A DNA stretch of 19,215 bases from JAAFJU01 sp043764895 (GTDB lineage: Bacteria > Cyanobacteriota > Cyanobacteriia > Leptolyngbyales > Leptolyngbyaceae), in assembly GCA_043764895.1 (NCBI GenBank), contig JAYUJY010000181.1, forward strand, positions 1 through 19,215, read 5' to 3'. The notes beneath the pieces are model-generated. The model made no database searches and was not told the DNA's origin. It saw only the letters and a list, made by a program, of their open reading frames with translations. Below, one piece after another: positions 5,239 to 14,496 of the stretch. Numbering within the stretch: the stretch's first letter is position 1; each line of letters begins with the position of its first letter. Made by a program: the position numbers and the translations under genes.

Positions 5239-6603
5239 CTACTGCCTGTCTATATTTTCTGCCTTTGGCTGCCAGTCTTCCTTCACCACCTGACGCGCAC
5301 GGGCGATCGCCAAACACGAATCCGGGAGATCTTCGACAATGGTGGACCCTGCGGCAGTCGTCGAATTTGAACCAATGGTGAGCGGTGCCACAAGCGAGTT
5401 ATTGGCTCCGATTTTGGTGCGATCGCCGATAATAGTCCGGTGCTTGTTGCGGCCATCGTAGTTGACGGTGATGGTGCCCGCACCGATGTTGACCTGTTCG
5501 CCTAGCGTTGCATCGCCGAGGTAACTCAGGTGTGCCGCATTCGTGCCCGGACCGAGGTCAGAATTTTTGAGTTCCACAAAGTTCCCGATCCGACAGCCTT
5601 CGCCCACCACTGCCGCCGCCCGCAGATGGGCATAGGGTCCAATGGTGCTATTTGACTTTACGGTGCTGTCTGTCACCACGGAATACAGGACCGTCACGTT
5701 TTCGCCGATCGCACTGTTTTCGATGAGGCTACCGGGTCCAATGCGGCTCCCTGCACCGATCGTGGTCGTTCCGCGCAGATGAGTTTGCGGCTCGATGATG
5801 GCATTCGGGGCGATCGTCACGGTGTCGTCAATGGTCACGCTGGTGGGATCGACGATCGTCACGCCTTTTAGGAGCCATTCGGTTTTGATGCGGTCTTGGA
5901 GCAAGCCGTAGGCATCCGCAAGCTGTTTGCGATCGTTGATGCCCATGATTTCGGCTTCGTCGGCGACGTCCATGACCATCACGGACTTGAGGAGATTTAC
6001 TGCATCGGTGATGTAGTACTCGTTCTGATTATTCTCGGCTTTGAGATTGGGCAAGACTTGCTGCAATTCTTTCCAGCGGAAGCAGTAGATGCCTGCATTC
6101 ACCCGGCTGTTTTCGCGCTGCGTGGGCGTGCAGTCTCGGTCTTCGATGATTTCGGTTAGGTAACCTTTTTCGTCCGAGAAGACTCGACCATAGCCTTTGG
6201 GGTTAGACAATTGGGCGGTGACGATCGTGGCCGAATTGCCATTGTCCTGATGGATTTTGAGCAGCAACTCCAGCGTGCTCGGGCGCATCAGCGGCGCGTC
6301 TCCATTCAGAATGATTAAGTCCCCGTCGAAATCTTTTAGAATCGGCAATAGCTGCTGAGCCGCGTGTCCGGTTCCAAGCTGCTCTGTCTGTTCCACAAAC
6401 TCAACTGTGCGGTGTGCCAACGCCTTGCGCACGGTATCCGCCTGATAACCCACGATCACAATCTCGCGCTGAGGCTGCAAATCTTGCGCCGTATCTAGCA
6501 CTCGCTCCACCAGCGTCTTATGCCCGAGCGTGTGAACCACCTTGGGAAGAGTGGACTTCATTCGAGTGCCTTTTCCGGCTGCCAAAATTACGATAGCGAC
6601 CAT
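5239..6603 (-). CDS. glmU: GlmU, bifunctional UDP-GlcNAc pyrophosphorylase / GlcN-1-P acetyltransferase
   Basis: 454 residues, the normal length. GlmU makes UDP-N-acetylglucosamine for peptidoglycan and lipopolysaccharide by acetylating glucosamine-1-phosphate and then joining it to UTP. The N-terminal half is the pyrophosphorylase: LAAGKGTRMKS near residue 7, TEQLGTGHA and NGDAPL. After about residue 250 come left-handed beta-helix hexapeptide repeats, with NYDGRNKHRT holding acetyltransferase residues, and KIGANNSLVAPLTIG. The ATG is preceded by AGGAG some 12 bases upstream. Upstream, read on the minus strand, TATACT near 6658-6663 is a possible -10. The protein acts as a trimer in the cytoplasm. 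Nothing looks damaged. Confidence 0.98.
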   Translation of the reverse strand: MVAIVILAAGKGTRMKSTLPKVVHTLGHKTLVERVLDTAQDLQPQREIVIVGYQADTVRKALAHRTVEFVEQTEQLGTGHAAQQLLPILKDFDGDLIILNGDAPLMRPSTLELLLKIHQDNGNSATIVTAQLSNPKGYGRVFSDEKGYLTEIIEDRDCTPTQRENSRVNAGIYCFRWKELQQVLPNLKAENNQNEYYITDAVNLLKSVMVMDVADEAEIMGINDRKQLADAYGLLQDRIKTEWLLKGVTIVDPTSVTIDDTVTIAPNAIIEPQTHLRGTTTIGAGSRIGPGSLIENSAIGENVTVLYSVVTDSTVKSNSTIGPYAHLRAAAVVGEGCRIGNFVELKNSDLGPGTNAAHLSYLGDATLGEQVNIGAGTITVNYDGRNKHRTIIGDRTKIGANNSLVAPLTIGSNSTTAAGSTIVEDLPDSCLAIARARQVVKEDWQPKAENIDRQ

Positions 6604-6719
6604 GCCTATTCTCTAACTCCTGAGCCTAAATTTAAAGACTAAATTGGTTTTATGGGAGTATACCCCGCTCCTAGTGCGCGTTCCTAGACTGCATGAATAC
6701 TAAACACAGAAGACCCCAT

Positions 6720-7757
6720 CTAAGACGCCGTGCGCTGGGGCGATCGTTTGACGTAGCGATCCATCCATTTGTCTCGGCTCGGGCGCTTAATTTCGGTGAC
6801 GTGAATAAATTCAGAAAATCGCTGAAACAGCTCTGGATTGCGCCACCCTTTATTGGCTTCCTCTAGCATGATGCCCAACGACTCACGGGGCGTAAACGCA
6901 TTTTTGTAGGGGCGTTCACTGGACAGAGCATCGTAGATATCAATAAGCTGAAAGACTTGGGCCAAATATGGAATGCTATTGCCCTTCAGGTTGTCCGGAT
7001 ATCCAGACCCATCCCATCGCTCATGGTGATGGCGGATAATCGGCGTGACTCCGCGCATCGTTCGGAGCGGCTGACAAATGGTTTCACCGATCGTTACATG
7101 AGACTTCATTGCACTAAATTCTTCGGGTGTAAATTTGCCCGGTTTGAGCAAAATTGCATCCGGAATTCCCACCTTGCCAATGTCATGCAAATACCCGCCC
7201 CACATCAAATCGCGCACTTCATTCCGGCTCAATCCTAAAAATTCACCAAAAGCTTTGCCTCGTGCCACCAGACGTTCGCAATGATCACCCGTATTGGGAT
7301 CGCGGCTCTCGACGGTACGGGCGATCGAAAACAACACTTTTTCAGCATGATCGAGGTCTTGATTCAACCGTTTTTGGCGAATCAATGACTTCACCCGAGC
7401 GGATAGTTCAAGCTGATCAAAGGGTTTGGTTAAGAAGTCATCGCCGCCTGCTTCAATGCCCAGCAATCGCGCTTTTCGATCGTCTAGCGCCGTGACAAAA
7501 ACAATGGGAATCAGCCGAGTATAATCATCTGCTTTGAGCCGACGACACACTTCGTAGCCATCCATCCCTGGCATCATCACATCCAGCAGAATTAAATCTG
7601 GATCATCGGTCAACACCGTGTGAATAGCCGTCGTCCCGTTGTCAGCTTCAAGAACTCGATAGCCTTCTACAGCCAAGAGAGCACTCGCCGCCATGCGACT
7701 AGAGGGATGGTCATCGACGACCAGTACTTTTGCGCGATCGAGTTCAGAGTGATCCAC
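6720..7757 (-). CDS. Two-component response regulator with HD-GYP output domain
   Basis: 345 residues. Residues 9-125 form a receiver domain: acidic pair D15-D16, phosphate-accepting D59 in LLLDVMMPGMDG, T89 and K111 in LTKPF. A linker helix leads to an HD-GYP domain with HDIGKVGIPD and HHERWDGSGYP, so the metal ligands and the GYP loop are complete. HD-GYP proteins of this kind (RpfG type) hydrolyse cyclic di-GMP when phosphorylated by a sensor kinase. No kinase gene lies nearby, so the partner is unknown. Start is a GTG at 7757; no strong ribosome site is seen. The spacing to glmU is 116 bp, so co-transcription is possible but not shown. Confidence 0.93.
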   Translation of the reverse strand: MDHSELDRAKVLVVDDHPSSRMAASALLAVEGYRVLEADNGTTAIHTVLTDDPDLILLDVMMPGMDGYEVCRRLKADDYTRLIPIVFVTALDDRKARLLGIEAGGDDFLTKPFDQLELSARVKSLIRQKRLNQDLDHAEKVLFSIARTVESRDPNTGDHCERLVARGKAFGEFLGLSRNEVRDLMWGGYLHDIGKVGIPDAILLKPGKFTPEEFSAMKSHVTIGETICQPLRTMRGVTPIIRHHHERWDGSGYPDNLKGNSIPYLAQVFQLIDIYDALSSERPYKNAFTPRESLGIMLEEANKGWRNPELFQRFSEFIHVTEIKRPSRDKWMDRYVKRSPQRTAS

Positions 7758-7938
7758 GGTACCAAAACCTAAGCATCTAAAATGAAATAACGGCGCTATG
7801 ATTACGGCGCTACGATTTTAGTATGGACAGTCCAGATAGACGATTCATCAGGCTTTTCACGGATTTAAAGGGTTGCAAACGTATTATTTCCTAGATTTTG
7901 GCCTTACTTTGAAATTCGCCGCCGCCGTTACTCAGCCG

Positions 7939-10626
7939 CTACTCCACCGTTTCATTAATGGGGAATCGATCGAGCAGCCCAATGGCCCGAACTGCATTGT
8001 CTTTCAGCGATCGAGCTGCATGGGGAATGTACGGAATTTGGGACAGAAAATCGAGGGTTCTCCGTAAGATTCGCACCAGATCGCCTTCATCCAAACTGGT
8101 ATTGCTACAGAGGTCCGCCCATTCCGTCTCCAGTGCCCACTGCTCAACAATGCCCACCAGCTCATCCTCCATCCAAATGGGAATCGTCACATCCTGCCGC
8201 CGTTGTCGTTGGAACAAGGTGCGGCGAATCGGTCGTAAGCCTTCAAGGCATTCAATCACGCTCTCGGACAGCGGATATCGGGTCCAGCTATCCGGACGCG
8301 ACACTTCCGTCACCAAGGACGCACACACCGCTGCCAAATGATGCGGGTCCAGGTCATCCATTTCGCCAGACATCACCGCTAACCCTAGCCACAGCTCGTT
8401 ATCGCCCCGAATCGCCGCGATCGCCTGTCCGAGATGAGTCGGCTGCAAATCGTCCAGCGCATCAAACTCCTGCAACAGCTCGACTAGCCCGAGAAAGTCG
8501 TTCCAGTGACGTTGGGCCTGGGTGCCGATTTTCTTGGTGCGATCGTGCAGTTCACTTTCAAGCAGTTCAATGCGCCGCTGGAACTTAAAGATTTTGGTGC
8601 GATCGCCCATTTGGTGGACGGGGTGGGTGTCTAGCTGCGTCTGGATGCCGTGGGTGCGCTGGACTTGGGCATAGACTTCGGGCGCGATGGTGTCTGAGGT
8701 TTCGTAGTCAAACTGCGGGATTCTGGACGCAACGGTTTGAGACTCTTCATTGCCCTTACGGTATTGGCCCAGCTTCGGCACCAGTTCATCGGGAATCGGC
8801 AGTCGATCGACAATTTCCATGCGGGGAATATCTGGGCGCATCTGCACCACGTCGGCCACACTCGCAATGTACCAACGGTTGTCCCGGCTCAAGCACACGA
8901 GATACGGAAACTGACCCGATCCCGTTACCTTCGTCACCAGCACTGCCGACACCGGGACTGGAACAGGGACATTGTTGCCCTTGAGCACGAGGACCGTTCC
9001 AGAGAGCGCATAGGGGATCATCATGGCCATTTCTTGAGCCTGAGATTCGCCCGCTTGTTGCTGCAAGGTTTTGAGCAGTCGTTTTTCTTCGCGAAGCCGA
9101 TCTTGGATTTTTTCGTATTGCGCCATCAGCTTCCAATCCACCGATGCGACGCGGCCCTGGAGATCATGCAATTCGGCTTCGATCGCTTCGATGTCTTCCT
9201 TTTGGGGCCGCAAATAAAACGTGGCGAGATACTGTGAAAAACTTCGTTCGATCAGCTCCTTCGCCTGCTCTAGCGTATGCACCTGCAACAGATTCAGCAC
9301 CATGCCATAGCTCGGCGTAAACTGGCTCACCAAGGGATCGGGCGGACTTGTGGCAAGCCTGAACGCTTCCTTCGAGCCTTCGTAGGGCGACTGGACCGTC
9401 ACGACATAACCCACCTCATCCATCCCACGACGACCCGCTCGCCCGGACATTTGCAAGAACTCAGATGCATTGAGCAAACGGTGTCCGGCATCAGTACGTT
9501 TAGAAAGATTAGCAATCACGGTCGATCGCGCAGGCATATTAATTCCCGCTGCCAAAGTCTCAGTTGCAAAGACCACTTTGACTAAACCCTGTTGGAAGAG
9601 TTCTTCGACGAAACCTTTCCAAGCCGGAAGCACCCCCGCATGGTGAGACGCAATCCCGCGCAGCATCGCATCGACTTGGCTAGTACGGGCAATATCAGGA
9701 TTTCGTTCAATGAAATCATCGACTTTCGATCGAAGGGTTTCAGTTTCCTCAGGCGTCACTAAGCTCAGACTCGCCACATCCTCCATGGCTTTATCGCACC
9801 CCCGCCGACTGAAGATAAAATAAATCGCCGGGAGCATTTTGTATTTGCTGAGCTGAGACACCACATTGGATATGGACGGGGCTTCAGGGCGTTTGGCACC
9901 ACGTGGGTTTGCGCCGCGTGGACGGACTTTCCCGCCGTCAGGGCGAAGATGAGGGTTGAGCTTGGTTCCAGAATTGTCGAAGAGCGGAAACAAGCCCTTA
10001 GGATTCGCAAAGGAAAATTGCAGCGGTACCGGACGAAAATCTGAATGGATGAGTTCCGTCGGTCCATGGATTTGGCTAATCCAATCGGTCAGTTGGTCAC
10101 TATTCGCCACCGTTGCAGACAAGCCCACGAGCTGAACCTGAGGCGGACAGTAGATGATTGACTCTTCCCACACCGTCCCGCGCTGACGATCGTTCATGTA
10201 GTGACACTCGTCTAGAATCACCGCTTCGACATGGGCCATCGCATCACCCACTTCACCAATCACTGTTCCGTAGAGCATGTTTCGGAAGATCTCCGTCGTC
10301 ATCACCACAATAGACGCTTCTCGATTAATCGACACATCACCCGTGAGAAGCCCCACCTCTTCCGCACCAAAGGTTTCTCGAAAATCCCGAAACTTCTGAT
10401 TTGAGAGTGCTTTTAGTGGAGTGGTGTAGAAAACTCGTTTCTTCCGGGCCAGCGCGCGGTAAATCGCATATTCGCCGACGAGGGTTTTTCCTGAACCTGT
10501 GGGTGCGCACACTACGACGGATTTGTTGTTATCAAGAGCGACGATCGCATCAAGCTGGAAATCATCCAACTTAAAAGGGAAGATTTCAGAGGGGTTAACG
10601 CCAAAAATGGGGAGAGGTTGCGTCAC
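7939..10626 (-). CDS. Ski2/Mtr4-like DExH-box RNA helicase
   Basis: 895 residues. Helicase motif I is APTGSGKTLVGEYA (near residue 40), motif II is DECH, motif III VGLSAT, motif V ATETLAAGINMPAR and motif VI QMSGRAGRRGMDEVG. The long C-terminal part, including a KIQDRLREEKRLLK coiled segment and a terminal helical region with ETEWADLCSNTSLDEGDLVRILRR, corresponds to the DSHCT domain of Ski2/Mtr4-type RNA helicases. Cyanobacteria and plant plastids have one such protein, linked to RNA processing or turnover; the exact substrate is not known. It is divergent from dnaA across a 131-bp gap. A product of this length with all motifs is taken as intact. Confidence 0.93.
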   Translation of the reverse strand: MTQPLPIFGVNPSEIFPFKLDDFQLDAIVALDNNKSVVVCAPTGSGKTLVGEYAIYRALARKKRVFYTTPLKALSNQKFRDFRETFGAEEVGLLTGDVSINREASIVVMTTEIFRNMLYGTVIGEVGDAMAHVEAVILDECHYMNDRQRGTVWEESIIYCPPQVQLVGLSATVANSDQLTDWISQIHGPTELIHSDFRPVPLQFSFANPKGLFPLFDNSGTKLNPHLRPDGGKVRPRGANPRGAKRPEAPSISNVVSQLSKYKMLPAIYFIFSRRGCDKAMEDVASLSLVTPEETETLRSKVDDFIERNPDIARTSQVDAMLRGIASHHAGVLPAWKGFVEELFQQGLVKVVFATETLAAGINMPARSTVIANLSKRTDAGHRLLNASEFLQMSGRAGRRGMDEVGYVVTVQSPYEGSKEAFRLATSPPDPLVSQFTPSYGMVLNLLQVHTLEQAKELIERSFSQYLATFYLRPQKEDIEAIEAELHDLQGRVASVDWKLMAQYEKIQDRLREEKRLLKTLQQQAGESQAQEMAMMIPYALSGTVLVLKGNNVPVPVPVSAVLVTKVTGSGQFPYLVCLSRDNRWYIASVADVVQMRPDIPRMEIVDRLPIPDELVPKLGQYRKGNEESQTVASRIPQFDYETSDTIAPEVYAQVQRTHGIQTQLDTHPVHQMGDRTKIFKFQRRIELLESELHDRTKKIGTQAQRHWNDFLGLVELLQEFDALDDLQPTHLGQAIAAIRGDNELWLGLAVMSGEMDDLDPHHLAAVCASLVTEVSRPDSWTRYPLSESVIECLEGLRPIRRTLFQRQRRQDVTIPIWMEDELVGIVEQWALETEWADLCSNTSLDEGDLVRILRRTLDFLSQIPYIPHAARSLKDNAVRAIGLLDRFPINETVE

Positions 10627-10757
10627 TAGGGCGGAGAGGTGAGGGTTGAAAGTATGCGTAGATAGTCCTCGACTGGCCTTAGTTTACGCCTTCTCACAGC
10701 GGAATGGCTGGATTGGACTCTGAATTGACCTGAGAGGATTACCGGGAATCATTTCAA
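10627..10757. promoter_or_regulatory. Divergent promoter region between the helicase gene and dnaA
   Basis: 131 bp separating two divergent genes, so both promoters should lie here. I see no convincing -35/-10 pair and no DnaA box of TTATCCACA or TTTTCCACA form. Confidence 0.4.
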
Positions 10758-12206
10758 ATGATCCAGCAAAAGCACGATAGATTGTTCTATAAGACTTTTC
10801 TTGGCCCCTGGATCATGACACCTGATGATACGACTGGATCCAATTTATGGTTACAGGTTCTTGAGCAACTAAAGCTGAAGATGAGTCCTCCGACGTTTGA
10901 GACTTGGGTCGCAAAAACGATTGTTGAAACATTCGAGTCGGATTGTCTAACGATCCGCACCCCTCATCCCTTTGCACAGAAGTGGTTGACCCGTTATTAT
11001 TTGCCGACGATTCTTCAAGTGGTTCGAGAAGTGGCAGGCCGCCCGATCGAAATCCATCTCGTCAGCGTAGCGGGGATGAATGAAACGATCGCCGATCCAC
11101 TTCCAGGTTCACCGCCGCTTGCAAAACCTGCGGCTACCGCTTGGCAGCCCCTTCAATCCCCTGCGGCCCGTCGATCGGATCTCAACCAACGCTACGTTTT
11201 TTCTCGGCTGGTGGTGGGTCCGAATAACCAGATGGCTCACGCGGCGTCTTTGGCTGTGGCTGAATCTCCGGGACAAGAGTTCAATCCGTTGTTTTTGTGT
11301 GGCGGAGTGGGTTTGGGTAAGACGCACCTGATGCAGGCGATCGGAAACTATCGGTTAGAAATTAATCCTGAATCTCGAATCCACTACGTCTCGACCGAGC
11401 GCTTCACAAACGATCTCGTGACAGCGATTCGGAAAGATAACATGCAGACCTTTCGGGAGCAATACCGGGAAGTCGATGTTCTGCTTGTGGATGATATTCA
11501 ATTCATTGAAGGCAAGGAATACACTCAAGAAGAGTTTTTCCACACGTTTAACACGCTTCACGAAATGGGAAAACAGGTGGTGCTGGCAAGCGATCGGCTC
11601 CCGCACCAGATTCCTCGCCTGCAAGAACGATTGTGTTCTCGGTTTTCCATGGGACTCATCGCCGATATCCAGCCGCCCGATCTCGAAACTCGCATGGCGA
11701 TTCTTCACCGTAAGGCCGAGTACGAGAATATTCGTTTACCCCGAACCGTAATTGAATACATTGCTTCGACCTACACGTCTAACATTCGCGAACTTGAAGG
11801 GGCACTGACTCGTGCGTTGACCTATACGTCGATCGCAGGCTTACCGTTAACCGTGGAAAATATTTCGCCCGTGCTGAATCCGCCCATGGAGAAAATCGAA
11901 GCGTCACCGGGCATCATTCTGGATGTGATTGTTAATCACTTTGGTGTTCCTATTACTGATCTTAAAGGCAATTCTCGCCGTCGTGAAATCAGTATGGCGC
12001 GCCAGGTTGGGATGTATCTCATGCGCCAACATACGGCGTTGAGCTTACCGAAGATCGGCGATGAATTTGGCGGGAAGGATCATACGACAGTGATGTATAG
12101 CTGTGACAAAATCGAAAAACTTAAGGCAACCGATCGGGATCTAGCGTTGGTGTTGCGGCAGCTCAACGATCGAATTCAAGCGGCGAGCCAGGGCCGAAAT
12201 CGATAG
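10758..12206 (+). CDS. dnaA: DnaA, chromosomal replication initiator
   Basis: 482 residues from ATG 10758. Domain I begins around SNLWLQVLEQLKLKMSPPTFETW. The AAA+ domain has Walker A GGVGLGKT (182-189), Walker B LLVDDIQF (242-249) and the initiator-specific helix region. Domain IV carries the DnaA signature FGGKDHTTVMYSCDKI starting at 437. It binds DnaA boxes and opens the origin, which is found immediately downstream. The N-terminus has about 19 residues more than domain I needs. ATG 10815 (M20) would give the more usual start but lacks a ribosome site, while 10758 has GGGA 11 bases upstream. Both are possible. Confidence 0.98.
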   Translation: MIQQKHDRLFYKTFLGPWIMTPDDTTGSNLWLQVLEQLKLKMSPPTFETWVAKTIVETFESDCLTIRTPHPFAQKWLTRYYLPTILQVVREVAGRPIEIHLVSVAGMNETIADPLPGSPPLAKPAATAWQPLQSPAARRSDLNQRYVFSRLVVGPNNQMAHAASLAVAESPGQEFNPLFLCGGVGLGKTHLMQAIGNYRLEINPESRIHYVSTERFTNDLVTAIRKDNMQTFREQYREVDVLLVDDIQFIEGKEYTQEEFFHTFNTLHEMGKQVVLASDRLPHQIPRLQERLCSRFSMGLIADIQPPDLETRMAILHRKAEYENIRLPRTVIEYIASTYTSNIRELEGALTRALTYTSIAGLPLTVENISPVLNPPMEKIEASPGIILDVIVNHFGVPITDLKGNSRRREISMARQVGMYLMRQHTALSLPKIGDEFGGKDHTTVMYSCDKIEKLKATDRDLALVLRQLNDRIQAASQGRNR

Positions 12207-12312
12207 TACAAGATTATTGATTATCAAATCAGTTAGTACAATTGGTTTATGATGATTTTTCCTGATGATTGGATGGTCAGCTTGAGCGAAAGGGTGAAAT
12301 TGTGACCAAAGC

Positions 12313-12342
12313 TGTGGACAAGTGGGTTGAGTCTGTGGATAA
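12313..12342 (-). promoter_or_regulatory. DnaA boxes 1 and 2 (leftward)
   Basis: TGTGGACAA (reverse of TTGTCCACA, one mismatch) and TGTGGATAA (reverse of the perfect TTATCCACA), 21 bp apart start to start, on the same helical face. Confidence 0.85.
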
Positions 12343-12425
12343 CTTGTAGGAATAAGGATGAAATGGACAGGTGTAGCGTAGTGATGTTAATCTTAAACCC
12401 TATATAGCGTCTCTCTTTCAACCTG

Positions 12426-12485
12426 TTTTCCACAGCTCTGAACGACGGGTTTGCTAGAGCGGTCAGAAAGATCCGGTTTTCCACA
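12426..12485 (+). promoter_or_regulatory. DnaA boxes 3 and 4 (rightward)
   Basis: Two exact TTTTCCACA nonamers at 12426-12434 and 12477-12485. This variant is the form reported as preferred in cyanobacterial origins. Box 4 lies 77 bp before the dnaN start and could also affect dnaN expression. Confidence 0.85.
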
Positions 12486-12561
12486 ACTACGATCGCGGCT
12501 GATCCGATACAGTTTTAGTCTGATTGACCTTGAATCCTCATTTAAAGCGCCCAACATCATT

Positions 12562-13713
12562 ATGAAACTTGTCTGTAGCCAATCTGATCTGAGCAGCCAC
12601 CTTTCGATCGTCAGCCGTGCGGTGTCGTCTCGACCGACCCATCCGATTTTGGCGAATGTGTTGGTGACGGCGGATGTGAAGACTCAGCGCGTGAGTCTGT
12701 CAGCGTTTGACCTGAGTTTGGGGATTCAGACGAGTTTTGGGGCGCAGGTGGTGACGGGCGGGACGTTGACGATTCCGTCGAAGCTGCTAGGCGATATTGT
12801 GTCGCGGTTGCCGGAGGGTGAGGTTGCCCTAGACGATGGTGGTGAGGAGGCAGGGGAAGGGGGCATTTTGGTGACGCTGAAGTATGCGTCGGGTAAGTAT
12901 CAAATGCGGGGCTTGGGGGCGGAGGAGTTTCCGGAGCTGCCTGTGATCGAAGGCGGGGAGGCGGCGCAGTTGTCGGTGGAGTCGTTGATTGAGGGGCTGC
13001 GGAGTACGTTGTTTTCGTCGAGTGGGGATGAGACGAAGCAGGTGTTGACGGGGGTGCATTTGAGTACCCAGGATGGTGGGCTGGAGTTTGCGGCGACGGA
13101 TGGTCATCGGTTGGCGGTGGTGGAGACTAGTGCTCAGGCAGATGATGAGGCGTCGGAGTTGCCGAAGATTTCGGTGACGGTTCCGTCGAAGGCGTTGCAG
13201 GAGGTGATTAAGATGCTCGATCGGGCGAGTACGGCGGCGGTGTCGGTGAAGTTTGATCCGGGGCAGATTGTGTTTGAGTGGGCGGATCAGCGGCTGACGA
13301 GTCGGCTTTTAGAGGCGCAGTATCCGAACTACCGTCAGCTCATCCCGCGTCAGTTCATGCATCAGGTGACGATCGATCGTCGGGGGTTGCTCAGTGCGTT
13401 GGAGCGGATTTCGGTGATTGCGGATCAGCGAAACAACATTGTGAAAATGGGGATTGATGCGGAAACTCAGGCGGTGAAGCTGTCGGTGGATGCGCAGGAT
13501 GTGGGAAATGGTGAGGAAATGATTCCGGCGCAGATTACAGGCGAGGGGCTTGAAGTGGCGTTTAATGTGAAGTATCTGGTGGATGGGCTGAAGGTGATGA
13601 ATACGACTGAGGTACAGATTCAGCTCAATACGGCGACGAGTCCGGCTATTGTTTCTCCATTGGGGAGTCTAAAGATGACGTATTTGGTGATGCCTGTGCA
13701 GGTGCGATCGTAG
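12562..13713 (+). CDS. dnaN: DnaN, DNA polymerase III sliding clamp (beta subunit)
   Basis: 383 residues from ATG 12562, where the family N-terminus MKLVCSQSDLSSHLSIVSRAV begins; the frame is open further upstream into the origin but that part is not clamp sequence. Three clamp folds are present. Recognisable elements are RPTHPILANVL, LEFAATDGHRLAVVET and the C-terminus SPLGSLKMTYLVMPVQ, whose MPV/MPM ending forms part of the clamp's partner-binding pocket. The dimeric ring tethers polymerase to DNA. From about 12640 the coding strand becomes very rich in G and T, similar to csb2 and unlike dnaA. No operon partner follows. Confidence 0.97.
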   Translation: MKLVCSQSDLSSHLSIVSRAVSSRPTHPILANVLVTADVKTQRVSLSAFDLSLGIQTSFGAQVVTGGTLTIPSKLLGDIVSRLPEGEVALDDGGEEAGEGGILVTLKYASGKYQMRGLGAEEFPELPVIEGGEAAQLSVESLIEGLRSTLFSSSGDETKQVLTGVHLSTQDGGLEFAATDGHRLAVVETSAQADDEASELPKISVTVPSKALQEVIKMLDRASTAAVSVKFDPGQIVFEWADQRLTSRLLEAQYPNYRQLIPRQFMHQVTIDRRGLLSALERISVIADQRNNIVKMGIDAETQAVKLSVDAQDVGNGEEMIPAQITGEGLEVAFNVKYLVDGLKVMNTTEVQIQLNTATSPAIVSPLGSLKMTYLVMPVQVRS

Positions 13714-13744
13714 TTTGGGAAGATTGGGGAAGATGGGGAAGAGG
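13714..13744 (+). repeat. Short G-rich direct repeats after dnaN
   Basis: Three imperfect copies of TGGGGAAGA lie in a row directly after the dnaN stop, followed by further G-runs at 13759-13770. A low-complexity spacer of a kind seen in cyanobacterial intergenic DNA. Four or more G-tracts could fold as a quadruplex, though the spacing is loose. Confidence 0.5.
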
Positions 13745-13766
13745 TTTAGGAGAATTTTCGGGGGGT

Positions 13767-13788
13767 GGGGCACGGCGAGCCATGCCCC
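13767..13788. terminator. GC-rich hairpin downstream of dnaN
   Basis: GGGGCA-C-GGC, GA, GCC-A-TGCCCC: six plus three pairs with one C/A mismatch. It is followed by TACGG rather than a T-run, so it is either a weak terminator for dnaN or a copy of a dispersed palindromic element of the GGGGCACGGC type. A related half-site is present near 17911. Confidence 0.4.
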
Positions 13789-13836
13789 TACGGATTTTGG
13801 GATAGAATTAGGGCATTCTTCTTTCGCCCTCTTCCT

Positions 13837-14061
13837 ATGAACTATCAAGACATCATTACGCTTGAGCCTGGTAAGCGCAGTGGGAAACCCTGTATTAGAG
13901 GAATGCGAATTACGGTTTACGATGTGTTGTCTTATTTGGCTTCTGGAATGACGCAGGATGAGATTCTAAAAGATTTCCCTTATTTGACGGCGACTGATAT
14001 TTTGGCTTGTCTTAGCTATACTGCCGATCGCGAACAAAAAACATTAACTCTTTCCGCCTAA
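13837..14061 (+). CDS. DUF433 protein, orphan VapB-like antitoxin
   Basis: 74 residues from ATG 13837. The sequence DIITLEPGKRSGKPCIRGMRITVYDVLSYLASGMTQDEIL, then DFPYLTATDILACLSYTADRE is the complete DUF433 fold, a helix-turn-helix family that usually pairs with a DUF5615 PIN-like toxin starting within a few bases. No such toxin follows: the next 430 bp hold no matching frame. The gene is therefore a solitary antitoxin, or the remaining half of a lost pair. An upstream in-frame ORF extension exists but crosses the hairpin at 13767 and is rejected. Confidence 0.85.
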   Translation: MNYQDIITLEPGKRSGKPCIRGMRITVYDVLSYLASGMTQDEILKDFPYLTATDILACLSYTADREQKTLTLSA

Positions 14062-14496
14062 GGTGATTTGGATTTGTTGCGGTCATTGCTCTACCAGTGC
14101 GATCGTAGGCGATCGAGGTTCATGCGTTTTTGCGAGTGCGATCGTTAGGAGTTCTGACGCTGTTTTGAGAAGGGCGATCGCACTACAAACCCACGATCGA
14201 GTCTAACTCTTGCGTCGTTGCTCTTAAAATGATATTCCGGTCGGAGGTCGTCGTTCAGATTATCGATCGGCTCAGAAGTGCTTTTGTTCATAGCTGCGGC
14301 TTTCACTAGATTTCACTTGAACTTCATGTTAATCACTATAAACTTTAGATTACGGCTATGGGTAATGGCGAGTGCGACTTTGGACGATCGGGATACGTAT
14401 TTATCGATCGATGAGGCGAGTTAGGCCGATCGTCGCTTTCCAATTCGGTTAAACTAGAATTCTCGTTGATTGTTCAATTCTTAAATCTAGGTCTTG
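14062..14496. other. Gene-free stretch with many CGATCG motifs
   Basis: About 430 bp with no supported gene on either strand. It has a high density of CGATCG/GCGATCGC sites, several only 10-20 bp apart. Fragments such as a short frame ATLDDRDTYLSIDEA at 14369-14413 suggest decayed genes, but none can be named. Confidence 0.5.

Larger units (their letters stand above)
12207..12561. other. Probable replication origin (oriC) in the dnaA-dnaN gap
   Basis: 355 bp without a credible gene. The left third (12207-12260) is A/T-rich and could serve as the unwinding element. Four DnaA boxes follow: two pointing left at 12313-12321 and 12334-12342, two pointing right at 12426-12434 and 12477-12485. This inverted pair arrangement between dnaA and dnaN is the common bacterial origin layout. 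The call rests on boxes and gene context; I could not compute cumulative skew. Confidence 0.82.

Noticed and set aside
8133..9585. Several plus-strand frames inside the helicase gene
   Set aside because: They are opposite-strand shadows of a fully conserved helicase and show no ribosome sites or motifs.
12233..12484. An 83-codon minus-strand frame within the dnaA-dnaN gap
   Set aside because: It spans the DnaA boxes, has no family features and is better explained as noncoding origin DNA.
14359..14433. Short plus-strand frame ATLDDRDTYLSIDEA as a gene remnant
   Set aside because: It ends at a stop after about 25 codons and I cannot match it to a family with confidence.
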